A stretch of 64,000 bases of DNA, from positions 79,070 through 143,069 of the forward strand of contig NZ_CP114769.1 in the NCBI RefSeq assembly GCF_027359925.1, in the 5' to 3' direction. Shown here piece after piece: positions 32,271-43,000 of this stretch. The notes under the pieces were generated by a model that did no database searches, had not been told where the DNA came from, and saw only the letters and a list, made by a program, of their open reading frames with translations. The translations under genes and the position numbers were made by a program. Source of the DNA: Hymenobacter canadensis. GTDB taxonomy: Bacteria > Bacteroidota > Bacteroidia > Cytophagales > Hymenobacteraceae. How positions within the stretch are numbered: position 1 is the stretch's first letter; every line of letters begins with the position of its first letter.

Positions 32271-34013
32271 TCAGCCCCACCAGTCGAGCAAAAACCGGTG
32301 ACCGTTGCCGAAGAACAGCGCTTCCAGTACTGGCTCCACCTCCGGCAAACCATTGGAGCGGGGCAGCAGTTCGGGCGCGTCGTCGCGTAACTTGCGATAC
32401 GCTTTTTCGGCTTTAGGAAAAAAATCAAGTAGTTCCTGCCGAAAGCCGGGCAAGTGGTCGACGGTACGGGCTGCCTTGATGGAGTCGATTAGGCCGTCGT
32501 AGTCTGAGCCCAGACACACGAAATCCCAGGCATTGCGCGGCACGGCTGCGCCCAAGTTTTTGATGACGGCCACTACGTGCAAAACGTTCAGGCAGAACAA
32601 GTACAACTCGCGCGTGCGGCGGTCTGCTTGCCCTAGTAATTCGTTGCCGAAGCCGACGGGCAGCAGCTCGGCACCGGGCACCGCGCCGGCCTCCTCCTTT
32701 TCCGCGAGCGGGGGCAGTGCCTGGCTCAGCTCCGGAAAGTAGGCCGCGAAATCATCCCGCGAGAAGTAATCGAAGTCGTGGTCGGGACCCTCCAGGTTGC
32801 GTTGCACCACGTCCTGAAAGCCCAGAATTCGAGCGTCGAGGCTGATGCCAATGAGCCCGCCGCTAAGCGCGATTTCTTCAATGTCGTCGTCAAACAACCC
32901 GATACTAGAAGCGTTGAAGAAGACGTTTTCCTTCACAAGTCCCTGCTTGAACTGCCCGGCCCGGTCGCGATTGAATCGCAGCCGGACACTAAACGGGTTG
33001 GCTGCTTCCACTCCGTACTGGACCAGGTGACTGCGCATCTGCCGGCGCCGAAACCCGGTCACGCCCATATGAGTGGCCACGACGGGCCAGGTGTTGTTGG
33101 GCCCGGGGGCCAGGAAGCCATCGGGCTGTTGGGCGAGCAGCTCGCGGCGGTAGGCGAAAAACTCGTCGCGTCCGCGGGCACTCATGTGTTTGATGTCAAT
33201 GAGAATAGGGTGGGGGATGGCTTTTGTGTCGACACAGGCCCGCACTACGTCGCGGCCCAACTGCGTGAGTCCGCCGAACTGGGGGCGGGCGGCGGGCACG
33301 TTCTTCACCAGCTTGAACCCGAAAGCGTGGCTGCACAAGGGCTGCTCCGGCACGTGCGAGAGGTGGGTGAGGGTTAGGTAAAAGAAGTCCAGCGTGGGGT
33401 CGGTGCGGAATTTCCGCACCTGCTCTACTGGGTCGTATGGCCCCACCAGCTGCCGGATGGTGCGCTGGCTTAGTGAGTGCCCGCCCTCGATGGCCAGGGC
33501 CAGGTTCAGCATGCCAGCCTGCAGTTGGGCCTGCACCGGCTGGCCTATCTTGCGGTTTAGCAAGTTGATTTTATGGGTGAGGGTGGACGCTGGTTTTGCC
33601 GACTCCTGCGCTACCCATTGGTAAAAGGCTATTTCTTTGTCGAGCAGCTGGGCATAACTGCCCTGGCTTTGGTTCACGAAATCAATGAAGCGACTGTCGA
33701 GCACAGCCACCACATCGCGCCCGAAAAACTCCAGCTCCAGCAGCTTCAGCAGTCCCTGCCGGCTGGCGAAAACATACTCCATGGCCAGTACCGCGGCTAT
33801 GCCCAGGCAGGTCTCGGTGGGCTGTTTGCGGGCCATGGTTTGGGCCACGCTAGCTTGGTTTTCCAGGATGTGCCCGGCCAGGGTGTCGATAACCGACCCG
33901 ATGCCCGGCAGCCGGACGGGCAGCGTGCTGCTGCCGTTCTGCCGGTCGGCGTCCTCAAATTTGGTCACGAACCGCTTGAAAAGCGGGTGAAAATGAAAAT
34001 CAAACGTGTTCAT
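32271..34013 (-). CDS. Membrane-dipeptidase (M19)-like metallohydrolase
   Basis: The 580-residue protein begins MNTFDFHFHP, the H-x-H metal site of the amidohydrolase fold. Later motifs match the M19 order: ALAIEGGHS (bridging Glu), ILIDIKHMS (His), VVATHMGVTG (His) and CLGSDYDGLID (Asp). It is longer than typical M19 dipeptidases (about 400 residues), with an extra helical region in the first 180 residues. No signal peptide, so it is probably cytoplasmic unless exported otherwise. It lies 34 bases after the double protease and is probably co-transcribed with it. Confidence 0.7.
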   Translation of the reverse strand: MNTFDFHFHPLFKRFVTKFEDADRQNGSSTLPVRLPGIGSVIDTLAGHILENQASVAQTMARKQPTETCLGIAAVLAMEYVFASRQGLLKLLELEFFGRDVVAVLDSRFIDFVNQSQGSYAQLLDKEIAFYQWVAQESAKPASTLTHKINLLNRKIGQPVQAQLQAGMLNLALAIEGGHSLSQRTIRQLVGPYDPVEQVRKFRTDPTLDFFYLTLTHLSHVPEQPLCSHAFGFKLVKNVPAARPQFGGLTQLGRDVVRACVDTKAIPHPILIDIKHMSARGRDEFFAYRRELLAQQPDGFLAPGPNNTWPVVATHMGVTGFRRRQMRSHLVQYGVEAANPFSVRLRFNRDRAGQFKQGLVKENVFFNASSIGLFDDDIEEIALSGGLIGISLDARILGFQDVVQRNLEGPDHDFDYFSRDDFAAYFPELSQALPPLAEKEEAGAVPGAELLPVGFGNELLGQADRRTRELYLFCLNVLHVVAVIKNLGAAVPRNAWDFVCLGSDYDGLIDSIKAARTVDHLPGFRQELLDFFPKAEKAYRKLRDDAPELLPRSNGLPEVEPVLEALFFGNGHRFLLDWWG

Positions 34014-34047
34014 CGGGTGGCCGCTTTAAGGGTTTGAGGCAAAGGGG

Positions 34048-36999
34048 CTAATACTGGGGTTTTGGCTGGGCTTGCACCTGCTGCAAGGCGCGAAGGCGGG
34101 CGTAGGCCATGTGGCTCGTGCGGTTCGGGCCGATGGAAGCCTCCAGGGCGCTGCCGGCCCGCCGCACGCCGGCGTAGCTTTCCAGTGTTTTGGCAAACAG
34201 CTGGGCCGGCGAACTCAGCGGTGCAGGCCCCGCCAGGGCCAGTTCGAGCGGCTGGCTACCCAGCGCCCCGGCAGCAGTGGCTCCGCGCCCTAGCGCCTCG
34301 CCTTGTACCTGCTGCCAGTCCTGGTATTCCAGCTCGCGCACGGCCAGTGGGCGCTTCACGTCGGCTTTTTCGATGCCCATGGTCCCTAAATAGGCGTGGC
34401 GAAGCTCGGCCGGGGCGGGCAAGGTCAAATCAAGCAGTGCCTTAATATCCAGAATGCCGGCACCAAACTGGCCGGACGGCAGTCCCGGCGCCTTTCGGGC
34501 CGACCGCTGCACGCTCAGCCGGAAGGCCTCTACCCGGTGCCAAGCTTGCGTGTAGGTAGTGCCAATGGCCGCCTCGTTTTTGGCCAGCCACAGCATGGCC
34601 GCGGCCGCAACGTGTGGGGTAGCGAAGCTGGTGCCGTTGCCGTAGCCCATGTCTTCCCGGTTGTCATCGGTGAGAATGGGCACGTACACGTCTTCTCCCG
34701 GCGCGGTAATGTCCACGGCCGGCCCGCGGCAGCTGCCGGACCAAGGCGCGTCAATAGGGTTCGAGGCCGCCACGCAGATGACTCCTGGATATTTACCCGG
34801 AGCCACCACAAAGGGCACTTCGTTGCCGGCGGCACAGGCCCAGATAACTCCCCGCTCATAAACCGTGCGGGCCAGGTCCTCGAACATTGAGTTACCTAAA
34901 GTGCCCATGCTCATCGTCAGCACCTGAAAGCCGTGGTCTAGAGCCAGCTGCACAGCCCGCGCTACGCGCTTAACACTCCCGAGCAAAATGACCGACCGGG
35001 CCACCCGGAAAGGGGCTAGGTGCGTGCGGGCCGTGTAGCCGCCGTTGCTCAGCTCGTGCAGCAGCCCGAAGTTGCCATCGTGCGCGGGCACTACTCCGCT
35101 GGCCGCTGCGCCAATGAGAATGCTGCCGGTGCGGGTGCCGTGGCCCGGATTCCTGCCCAGCCCGGTTTGCAGCGGGTCGCGGGCGTCATCGTCCTCGTCA
35201 ATGGCGTCGTAGTCGGCGTTCAGGTTGTAGCCTTCCCGCACCTTCGAATGGTCGGTGTAGCCCGTATCCAGCTGCGCCAGCTGCAGGCCCGCCAGAGCGC
35301 GCAGCCCCTCCGGCTTGAGCTGGGCGGCCACTGCCTGGACATCGTAGCCGGTGGCGCGCTGGTTCCAACGCCGGATTTCTTTAAGGTCAGCCGCGTTGCT
35401 GGGCTTGAGCTTTGCCAGCCAGGGGCTGGTGGCCAGCCAGCTGTGCAGGAAGCGGGGCTCGTCCCATTCAGCCCGGCCGCGGCCGCTTTCCCAAGCTTTT
35501 GGTCCCGGCAGCAGAGCTGCTTCGGCGGCAACGTCGACCGCGCTGGGGGCCATATAGCGTGGTAGGTCCGGCTCGGCCTCTTCCACACCATCGAACCCTT
35601 CCAGCTGCGCAGCCACAGCCCACGGGTCGCTCACGTTCGGCACCGTAATCACCAAGTAGGCCCGCAGGCGTGATGGCACCTCGGCAGGAATCAGCTCTTC
35701 GATGCCGGCCCCGGGCAGCTGTTGCCGCAGCATTGCCAGGAGGTGGTCCCGCAGCAGGGGTACCGGGCTTACCCGAACGATAAAATCGGTCGTTACCCCC
35801 CCGCCCCAGTTAGTACTAGCGGGCGTTGGCAGAGACTGAGGAGCGGTTGCTAATCCCCCCCTGGCCCCGGTTGCCAGCAGCGGGGGGAGATTACTATTTA
35901 AACCAGAATTACCCGTCATCATCGCCTGGGCAACGGCTTCTTTTTGATGCATGGCGGCTACAAGTTGTTTTTTTAAAGAGGCCATAGCGGGCGGTACCGG
36001 CGCTTGGGTAATGAAATCGACCAGGCGACTGACTCGTACTCCCTGGTTGGCAATCCAGTCGATGGCGTCGTCGGCGTCGCCTTCCTGCCACGGCCGGCCG
36101 TCGCGGCGCAGCACCCGGCCCTGTGCATCGAGGCGAGGCACGCTGGCCCGGTGCAGGGCAATGGCTTCGCCGGTGCCCAGCCCTATCACCAAGCCGCCGC
36201 TCGAGCCTTCCAGGGTATCGCTTTCATAAAAAAGGTGCTTGTCAGCATCGGGCTGATTGGTCACCAGCAGCAGCCGGGTGTCGCGCAGCGTTACCTTTTT
36301 ATAATCGCCCTGTGGATGCTGAATCACCATGCAGTTTTCCGACTCTATCACCTTGCCGCTGGCCCCGTCGAGGGTCACGTAGCCGTAGTCGCTCAGGGCC
36401 TTGCCTTCCTGGCTTTGGCTCTCCACAGCCACTACCGTGAAGTCCAGTTCCACTTCTTCTCCGGCCGTAGTGGTTTCGCGGGGCGTGAGGTAAAACAGGT
36501 CGGGACGCAGCCAGAAGGTTTGGCCGTTCTGAGGCTTGCCTTCCGCGCTGCGCTCGTAGCCCAGCATGATGCAACTGCCCTTGGCCAGCTCCGCATTGGG
36601 CAGCACGTGGTGATTGGTGAGTAGCAGCCCTTCGCCAATCAGCCAGCCGGTGCCCAGGCCCTGGCCGGCTGGCAGCACAATGCGCCCCACAGCCCGCGAA
36701 AAATTCACTAGCTTCTCTAGGATGCAGGCTTCCTGCAAATCCAGCTGGCTGCCCATCATCCGCTCTTGGGCGCGCGCAAACGCTTGGGCGTGCCCGCCAG
36801 GCAGCCAGTCTTCGTGCGCCGTTTCGCGGTCCAGCCGCGCCTGAATGCGCGCCGGGTCAGGCGAAACATCTTCCAAAGGAATCAATCCCTGACGAAACAG
36901 TTTGGTATTGCGTCGAATACGGTCGATTTCCAGCGCGAACAGCTTATACTCATCAGCGGCCGACTGCACCACGGCCCAGTTGGGGCGGATAACTGCCAT
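34048..36999 (-). CDS. Trypsin-like plus subtilisin-like double serine protease
   Basis: The 983-residue protein carries two protease domains. Residues 100-290 form a trypsin-like (S1/HtrA-type) domain with His131 (LLTNHHVL), Asp186 (ELDFTVV) and Ser267 (EGSSGGL). Residues of about 560-850 form a subtilisin (S8) domain with Asp near 577 (LAQLDTGYTDH), His near 618 (GHGTRTGSI) and Ser near 789 (GTSFATPHVAAA). A linker of about 250 residues joins them. Both triads look complete. No signal peptide. Such fusions suggest a regulatory cascade where one domain activates the other or a target. Neighbours are a dipeptidase and an amidase. Confidence 0.85.
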   Translation of the reverse strand: MAVIRPNWAVVQSAADEYKLFALEIDRIRRNTKLFRQGLIPLEDVSPDPARIQARLDRETAHEDWLPGGHAQAFARAQERMMGSQLDLQEACILEKLVNFSRAVGRIVLPAGQGLGTGWLIGEGLLLTNHHVLPNAELAKGSCIMLGYERSAEGKPQNGQTFWLRPDLFYLTPRETTTAGEEVELDFTVVAVESQSQEGKALSDYGYVTLDGASGKVIESENCMVIQHPQGDYKKVTLRDTRLLLVTNQPDADKHLFYESDTLEGSSGGLVIGLGTGEAIALHRASVPRLDAQGRVLRRDGRPWQEGDADDAIDWIANQGVRVSRLVDFITQAPVPPAMASLKKQLVAAMHQKEAVAQAMMTGNSGLNSNLPPLLATGARGGLATAPQSLPTPASTNWGGGVTTDFIVRVSPVPLLRDHLLAMLRQQLPGAGIEELIPAEVPSRLRAYLVITVPNVSDPWAVAAQLEGFDGVEEAEPDLPRYMAPSAVDVAAEAALLPGPKAWESGRGRAEWDEPRFLHSWLATSPWLAKLKPSNAADLKEIRRWNQRATGYDVQAVAAQLKPEGLRALAGLQLAQLDTGYTDHSKVREGYNLNADYDAIDEDDDARDPLQTGLGRNPGHGTRTGSILIGAAASGVVPAHDGNFGLLHELSNGGYTARTHLAPFRVARSVILLGSVKRVARAVQLALDHGFQVLTMSMGTLGNSMFEDLARTVYERGVIWACAAGNEVPFVVAPGKYPGVICVAASNPIDAPWSGSCRGPAVDITAPGEDVYVPILTDDNREDMGYGNGTSFATPHVAAAAMLWLAKNEAAIGTTYTQAWHRVEAFRLSVQRSARKAPGLPSGQFGAGILDIKALLDLTLPAPAELRHAYLGTMGIEKADVKRPLAVRELEYQDWQQVQGEALGRGATAAGALGSQPLELALAGPAPLSSPAQLFAKTLESYAGVRRAGSALEASIGPNRTSHMAYARLRALQQVQAQPKPQY

Positions 37000-37033
37000 A
37001 TCATCAAAGTGAGAGGTTATTTAGAAGTGTCAA

Positions 37034-37852
37034 TCAAGCTGTGACTAGCGTATCTGTGAGCTGCCAAGTCTTTGGCCCGGCAATTCCATCCGGAACCAAG
37101 TTGTGCTCGCGTTGGAAAGCCCGCAGCGCCGCTTCCGTTCGGGGCCCAAAACTGCCGTCAACCTTTACGCCTATCTTCCGCTGCAACTGCTCTACCCACT
37201 TGCCGCTCGCGCCCCGACGCAGGGTGGGACGCGGCCCATTCGCGCCTGGCGCGGGCGTGGGCTCAACTGCAGGTATCAATGTAGGAGCGGGGGCCGTCCC
37301 GTCTAAAATAGCCGTCACCTCCCTCCGAAACTGCACCATATCAAACACGGGGTCTGATTTACGACCTAAGGGCCGGGCGTATTCCTTATGCGCCGCGCAA
37401 AAAGTAGCGCTCTTGCCGATGTACTTCAGTATGGCGGCCACGCCCCGGTGGTAAGCATCCAGCTGTACAGCGGGCCAGGGGAAATCATTGGCCCGCCCCG
37501 TATTCTCGGCCTCGATGCCAATAAAATTGGCGTTACCATTGGTCAGGCCCTGCCAGATGCCCTTGCCAGCGTGGTTGCAGCGACCGGCCGCCAGCACGTA
37601 GTAAGTGCCGTCGCGGCCCAGCCCTAGCTGGGCCAAGGGCCCCGGCAAATCGGAGCGTCCTTCCAACAGGGTACGCAGCGTAGGCATGTTGCCCCGCTTG
37701 TCGTTGGTGGCCGTGTGGTGGCAGATGACGCCGTGGGTGGGGCCCACATCGCCGCGGCCGCGCTCTTCCCAACCTTCTACCAGGGCTACTTTCAAGCCGG
37801 CCGATTTAAGAACGGACGGCAACCAGATGAGGGAGTAGATCATATCAGGCAA
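37034..37852 (-). CDS. N-acetylmuramoyl-L-alanine amidase with peptidoglycan-binding domain
   Basis: The 272-residue protein has an Amidase_2 domain (His45/46 in VICHHTATN, Glu114 in IGIEAEN, His155 in CAAHKEYA, Lys165/Asp167 in GRKSD) followed by a PG_binding_1 domain (about 205-268, LRRGASGKWVEQLQRKI ... VPDGIAGPKTWQL). No signal peptide is seen. It overlaps the upstream membrane-protein gene by 8 bases and precedes the double protease by 34 bases, so translation is probably coupled. Confidence 0.85.
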   Translation of the reverse strand: MPDMIYSLIWLPSVLKSAGLKVALVEGWEERGRGDVGPTHGVICHHTATNDKRGNMPTLRTLLEGRSDLPGPLAQLGLGRDGTYYVLAAGRCNHAGKGIWQGLTNGNANFIGIEAENTGRANDFPWPAVQLDAYHRGVAAILKYIGKSATFCAAHKEYARPLGRKSDPVFDMVQFRREVTAILDGTAPAPTLIPAVEPTPAPGANGPRPTLRRGASGKWVEQLQRKIGVKVDGSFGPRTEAALRAFQREHNLVPDGIAGPKTWQLTDTLVTA

Positions 37853-39038
37853 CGCCGCCTTCAGCAGCTGGCAAGTGCTCGTCCAAGGTTAAGTTGATGG
37901 CTACTACTTCGCATCCATCCAGACCACTTTCTTCGTCTCGTGGGGTGGCCAGGGGCTGTTGCGCCAGCGAGGCTACCACAGCCATATTTTCGCTTAGCTG
38001 GGCTTTGTGCTGCGTCCCATCCACACCGTTCGTTGATGGTATAAGCGCACTTTTGGATTCCTGCCGGTCTTCGGAAGCCTCTTCCTTGCTTTTTTCGTGG
38101 GGCTTCACCGTCGAGCGGATTACCATGATTTTGTTGAGCACATCGAACCAGAAGGGTGCGCCCAGCATGGCGGCGAGGGCCGTGAGAAGCCAGCCCAGCA
38201 GCGGGCCAAACACGTAACTCCAAATGCCCAACTCCCCGGGCTGGGTCTGGTAGTGCTGCTGCGGTCCCCACCCAATGGGGATTTGTAGCGCATTCAGCTC
38301 GGCTTGTACTGTCTGATAGTTGCCGTTTGTAAAATTTGGGTCCTTTACCGCTACCCCCGCGCGTGCCACCAATGCTGCCCGCGCCACGTCGTTGTGAGAG
38401 AGATAATTTGCGATGGTGATGGTGTTGACATTCAGCACAATTGCGACCACCAGCGCAATCCAGAAAATCACCCATTGACTGGAGCGTTTGTACCAGCCTG
38501 ATACCCGGTCCATACCGCTGTCATACCACGCTTCGATGTAGGCCTGAGCTTTGTTTAAATCGCCCTGGGCAGCATCCAGCGCGGTCAGGACAATGCGTTG
38601 AACGGCAGGATTCTGCAGGTTCGCAATATTGCCTCGAATAGAATCCAATGAGATTCTGGGAGACTGGGCATCGCTGCTAACCGCGTCGGTCGCCGGGCCT
38701 CGGGCCGCAATGTCCATCAGCGCCAAGGCAAAGTTTTTAGTGGGAATGTAGGAGGGCAGCGTCCCTCCATTGGTCATCGCGCTTGGGCGTTTCGTGCCTG
38801 GCACGGGTTTGTATACATCCGAGTATAGCCCATAAATCAGCGGGTGGGTATACAGACTCTGGGCCAGCCCTTTTGCCTCCTTATCATGGAGTAACTCCCG
38901 AATCCCATGTTCAAGAAAAGCTGCTCGGGTTTTAAGCCAAGCCTCAATCCCCTCCCTGATAACGGTACAGACGATGCTGATGAGGATAAAAACGAAAATG
39001 ACTCCAATCGCGACTTCGAGTATCTGTGAGCCAAACAT
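37845..39038 (-). CDS. Multi-pass membrane protein, first gene of the protease/amidase operon
   Basis: The start chosen is MFGSQILEVAIGVIFVFILI, which puts the first membrane helix at the N-terminus; an earlier in-frame ATG at 39089 adds an unlikely charged stretch. Further helices are near WVIFWIALVVAIVLNVNTITI and WSYVFGPLLGWLLTALAAML. The C-terminal 90 residues are polar and probably cytoplasmic. Family not recognised. It overlaps the amidase gene, which places it in the same complex or pathway by context only. Confidence 0.65.
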   Translation of the reverse strand: MFGSQILEVAIGVIFVFILISIVCTVIREGIEAWLKTRAAFLEHGIRELLHDKEAKGLAQSLYTHPLIYGLYSDVYKPVPGTKRPSAMTNGGTLPSYIPTKNFALALMDIAARGPATDAVSSDAQSPRISLDSIRGNIANLQNPAVQRIVLTALDAAQGDLNKAQAYIEAWYDSGMDRVSGWYKRSSQWVIFWIALVVAIVLNVNTITIANYLSHNDVARAALVARAGVAVKDPNFTNGNYQTVQAELNALQIPIGWGPQQHYQTQPGELGIWSYVFGPLLGWLLTALAAMLGAPFWFDVLNKIMVIRSTVKPHEKSKEEASEDRQESKSALIPSTNGVDGTQHKAQLSENMAVVASLAQQPLATPRDEESGLDGCEVVAINLTLDEHLPAAEGGVA

Positions 39039-39981
39039 AAGTTGTCGCGCTTGGTATGGACGAAAATGCGGAACAGCCGTCAAGTGCAACAGGGATTTTA
39101 ATCTACCCTAAGCGACGATAACGCAATTTTTTAACGAGAGCAAGCAATAGGCCATTGAACTCAGCTGAACAAACAGCTCATTGTGAAACACTTGACGGAT
39201 TACAATTCTACCTTTTTAACTAACCCTGCGCCTCAGTGCTACCACCGAATTTTTAGAAATAAATTGGGGTAGTCCAGTAAAAATGGGCCGTCAGCTAAGG
39301 CAGGTTGATTTTTAAGTCCCACTCAACTTGATGCAGTGAGCGGTAGTCAGGGGGCGGAACGGCAGGGCCAAGGAGGACCTGCACTTTCTCTTGCTGGACC
39401 GCTACGGCCACGTCATCCGCATCCGCGGCTATTGCCTCCTCCCGATTCATTCTTCCCGGCAGTCGCCAAACCGCCGGAACGGGGCGACGGTGGTCCGGCT
39501 CTCGCCCTTGCTGCACTAGAACATCAACATGCTCGGACAGCACGATTTTACCTTGCCTGATGGAATTGCTGCCAGGTGGCTGCGCCCGTTAGGCGACCAG
39601 ACCAGCCTAGAGGAACGTCTTGCCCATCTGCTTAGACGGGAATTTTTGTGCTTGCGCTACCCTAATAAGCCTAACGCAATGGCGGCCATATTAGACCCGT
39701 TCGGGTGTTAAATCAGCTACAATCGTTGAATTATCCCCGAACAGGTATAGCCTATCACTACTCCGTTGGCCGTCTTTGTCAAGCAGCGCCGCAAGCTGTT
39801 GCCGCTATCCCAGCCCGACCTGGCAGCGAAAGCCGGCTTCGGGCCGGCCAGGCGCAGTGGAGCACCGCGCAGTACACTACCCGGTTGGAAGACTTTCTGT
39901 TGGTGGACTAGTGCGGCCCGCGTCGTTTGCCGGGCCAGTCAGCAGTGGGCTGCGCTACGGCTAGTGAGAGGACGACCAACA
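39039..39981. other. Intergenic stretch with gene debris
   Basis: No intact gene. Short frames (39529-39711 and neighbours) have ordinary composition but no recognisable product. The end of the interval contains an antitoxin-like remnant described separately. Confidence 0.35.
39720..39911 (+). pseudogene. HipB/Y4mF-type antitoxin remnant
   Basis: AVFVKQRRKLLPLSQPDLAAKAGFG resembles the HTH of Y4mF/HipB antitoxins (VKxRRKxxxLTQxxLAxxAGVG). After that the frame shifts and only RLEDFLLVD-like residues remain near the end. No toxin gene is adjacent. Confidence 0.4.
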
Positions 39982-40013
39982 ACAACGGCCACCCTTGCCA
40001 GGGTGGCCGTTGT
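39982..40013 (-). terminator. Hairpin downstream of the T9SS cargo gene
   Basis: A 14-bp perfect stem ACAACGGCCACCCT / AGGGTGGCCGTTGT with a 4-base loop lies 28 bases after the stop of the gene at 40041. No strong T-tract. Confidence 0.55.
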
Positions 40014-40040
40014 GGCACAGGGGCAGGCTGGATGGCGGGC

Positions 40041-43000
40041 TTATCGCACCAACACGAGGCGGGTGTGCAGGGGCTGGCTGCCGGGGCCGGTTACGCGCAG
40101 CACATAGGTGCCGGCGGGCAGAGTGGCCGGCAGCGTCAGCGGCATCTGCTCGGCATCGGTCAGCGGGCGCAGGGCCTGGGTGTGGTGCAGGCGCCCGGCG
40201 TTGTCGAGCAGCTGCAGCGTCAGGGCCTGGCCGGCGCGGCCGGTGAGCAGCAGCGTGACGGGCCGCGCCGGGTCGGCGGGGTTCGGGGCCACGGTGAGGG
40301 CCGCCGCGGGCGTGCCCAGGCCGGCGGCCACGCTCACCACGCTGCTGTAGTGCAGCGTGCCGTCGGTGTCTTCCTGAGCAAGGCGGTAGTAGAGCTGGCG
40401 GGCGGGGGCGCTGGCATCCAGCACCGCGTAGCGCCGGGCCTGGGTGGTGGTGCCGGCGGCGGGCTGCGCCGCTACGCGGGTGAACGTGCGCCCGTCCACG
40501 CTACGCTCCACGTGGTAGGTGCGGGCGTTCAGTTCCTGGGCCGTGGCCCACTGCAGCTCCACCCCGGCGTCGGTGCGCCGGGCGCTGAAGGCAGTGAGCG
40601 TTACGGGCAGCGGGGCAGCCGAGAAGGCCCGGGCGGCGCTGTAGCTGGTGGCCACGCGCAGGCCGTCGACGAGCAGCTGGGTGGTGTTGGCACTCTGGCG
40701 CAGGGCCACCGAGCCGAGGTTGGCGGGGGCCGAGCTGGCGGCTTCCGTGCTGGTGGCGTCGGCCGTGGCGGGCTCCGTCTGGCCCCCTGGGTTCACGTAG
40801 AGGCGGGTTTCGGTGCCCGAGGGCCCGAACACGTAGCGCACCGTCAGCAGGTAGGTCTGTTTCAGGTCGTACTCGGCGGGGGCGTATTGGGTGGTAGTGC
40901 CGCTACCCGACACGCCGAACTGGATCTTGCCGGCGGTGGCGGCGGGCCGGACGTAGAGGCGGCCGCGGAAGGTGGTGCTGAGGGGGTCGGGCCCGAGGTG
41001 GAAGAAGTAGTCGGCCGTGGTTACCGCATTCACGCTCACCAGCAGCGAGGCATACACGGCCGTGCCGGCGCCCTGGCTGGGGAAGGTGCGGCTCACGTCC
41101 TCCCCCGAGGCGGCAAGCGTGGCGGCCGCAGCCGCGGCGGCGGGCCGGTTAGCGGCATCGGCGTCGTAGCCGCCGTAGCTCAGGCCGGGGGTGCTGACCA
41201 GGATGGCGTTGGTGCCGGGCGCGCTGTGGGCCGTCCAGCCGTGGGCGGTGAGCCGGTCACCGGCCGGGTAGTCGAAGTTATCGGCCAGCAGCAGCCCGGC
41301 GGGCGGGGCGGGCGTGGACAGGGTCAGCTCGCCGGCGGGCGTGAGCAGGTAGTTCTCGGCCCCGCTGGTGTTGTCGTCGTTGTAGTCGAACACCGTGTAG
41401 GTGTACTCCGTGCTGGCCGCGAGGCCGGTGACGGTGACGCTGGCCGTGGCGGCGGCTCCCACCACGTAGACACCGGGCGCGGGCTGGTCGCCCTGGCCGA
41501 AGACGGTGTTGGCCAGGTAGGTGGTGCCGTCGGCGGGCTGGAAGCTCAGGGCCGGGCCGGGGGTGACCAGCAGCAGCTTTTTGGCTCCGTCGCCCCCGCT
41601 GATGGCGAGCGTGACACTGGTGGGCGCCACGGCGGTGGCAGTGAGGGTCGAGCCCTGGGTGGGCTCGGCGGCCAGTACCACGGCGCCCGTGGTAAAGGTG
41701 CGCTGCTCCCCGTAGCTGGTGCCCTGGGCGTTGGTGGCGTAGGCCCGCACGTAATAGGTGGTGCCGGGCGCCAGGCCGGTGAGGGCGCTGCTGAACGAGC
41801 CAGTGCCGGTACCGTCCTGGGTGAAGTCATCCTGGGTGGTGGGGGCCTCGGTGAGGGCGTAGACCACGCCGCGCGCCGTGACGGGGCGGCCGCCCTCGTC
41901 GAGGACGGTGCCGCCGGCCGTGGCCGTGGTGCTGGTGACGGCCGATACGGCGGCCGTGCTCAGGCTGGGCGGGTAGGCAGGGGCCACGCCGGTGCCCGAC
42001 ACGGCAATGCCGTCGAGTAGCGCCGCGTCAGGGCTGGTGAGCGTAATCACGCCGCTGTAGGCCTGCGCCGCTTCCGGCACGAAGCGCACCTCGACGGTCG
42101 CCGTGAGCGAGCCGCCGCTGACGGGCAGCGTCAGTGCCGCGCAGGAGAAGGCCGTGGTGCCGGTGCGCAGCTGGAAGCCCGCGGGGGGCGTGAGCGTCAC
42201 ATCGCCGCCCAGGTTGCGGCCGCTGAGCGTTACCGGGCGGCCGGCCGAGGGCGTGCCCACCGGCACACTGCCGAAGTCGGGCACGGGGCTGGGGGTGGCG
42301 GTTACACTGGGCGTGGGCGTGGTCACGGTGAGGGTCACCGGGGCGCTGGTGCCCGCGACGCTGCCGCAGGTGCTGGTAGCCCGGGCCACGAGGTAGTAGG
42401 TGCCGGCACCGCCGAAGTCGGCCCCGCGGGGTGTATAGCTGGCAGCGGTGGCTCCGCTGATCGCCGTGGTGAACGGGCCGTCGCTGCTGGTTGAATACAG
42501 CCAGGTGAAGGACGACGGGGCCGCCGGCGTGGCCGTGATGGCCGCGCCCGTGCCGTTGGTGGCTAGGCTCTGGGCCGCGGCGGGCGCGAGCGTGACGCTA
42601 TTGGTAGCGGGCGCAGTGGTGACGGTCAGGTTGGCGCCGTTGGGGCTGCCGGTGGTGGCGGATGAGGCCTGCACCACGCGGATGCGGTAGCCGGTGCCGG
42701 CGGCCGTGCCGGCCGGAATGGTGGCGGCCAGCGGGGAAGCCGTGCCGGAGCCGATCAGGTTCTGGTTCAGGTCCGCCGAAAACGCGCCGGCGGCGTCGGA
42801 GAGCTGGGCGGCGAAGGTGCCGGTCAGGCCCCCGGTGAGCGTGAAGGGCACGGCGACGGCCGCGCCGCTGCCGGCGGCGCAGAACGGGCTGCCGGTGATG
42901 GGACCGGTGGTGATGGCGGCCGGGGCCGGGGTGCCCGAGAGCGTGGGCGTGAGCACCAGGTTGTCCAGGCCCAGGGCCTGGGCGTTGGTGCTGCCGCCGC

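Noticed and set aside
39927..42020. 697-codon plus-strand open frame rich in Gly, Ala and Val
   Set aside because: It is antisense to the T9SS cargo gene, which has a signal peptide and sorting domain; high GC content removes stops from the other strand.
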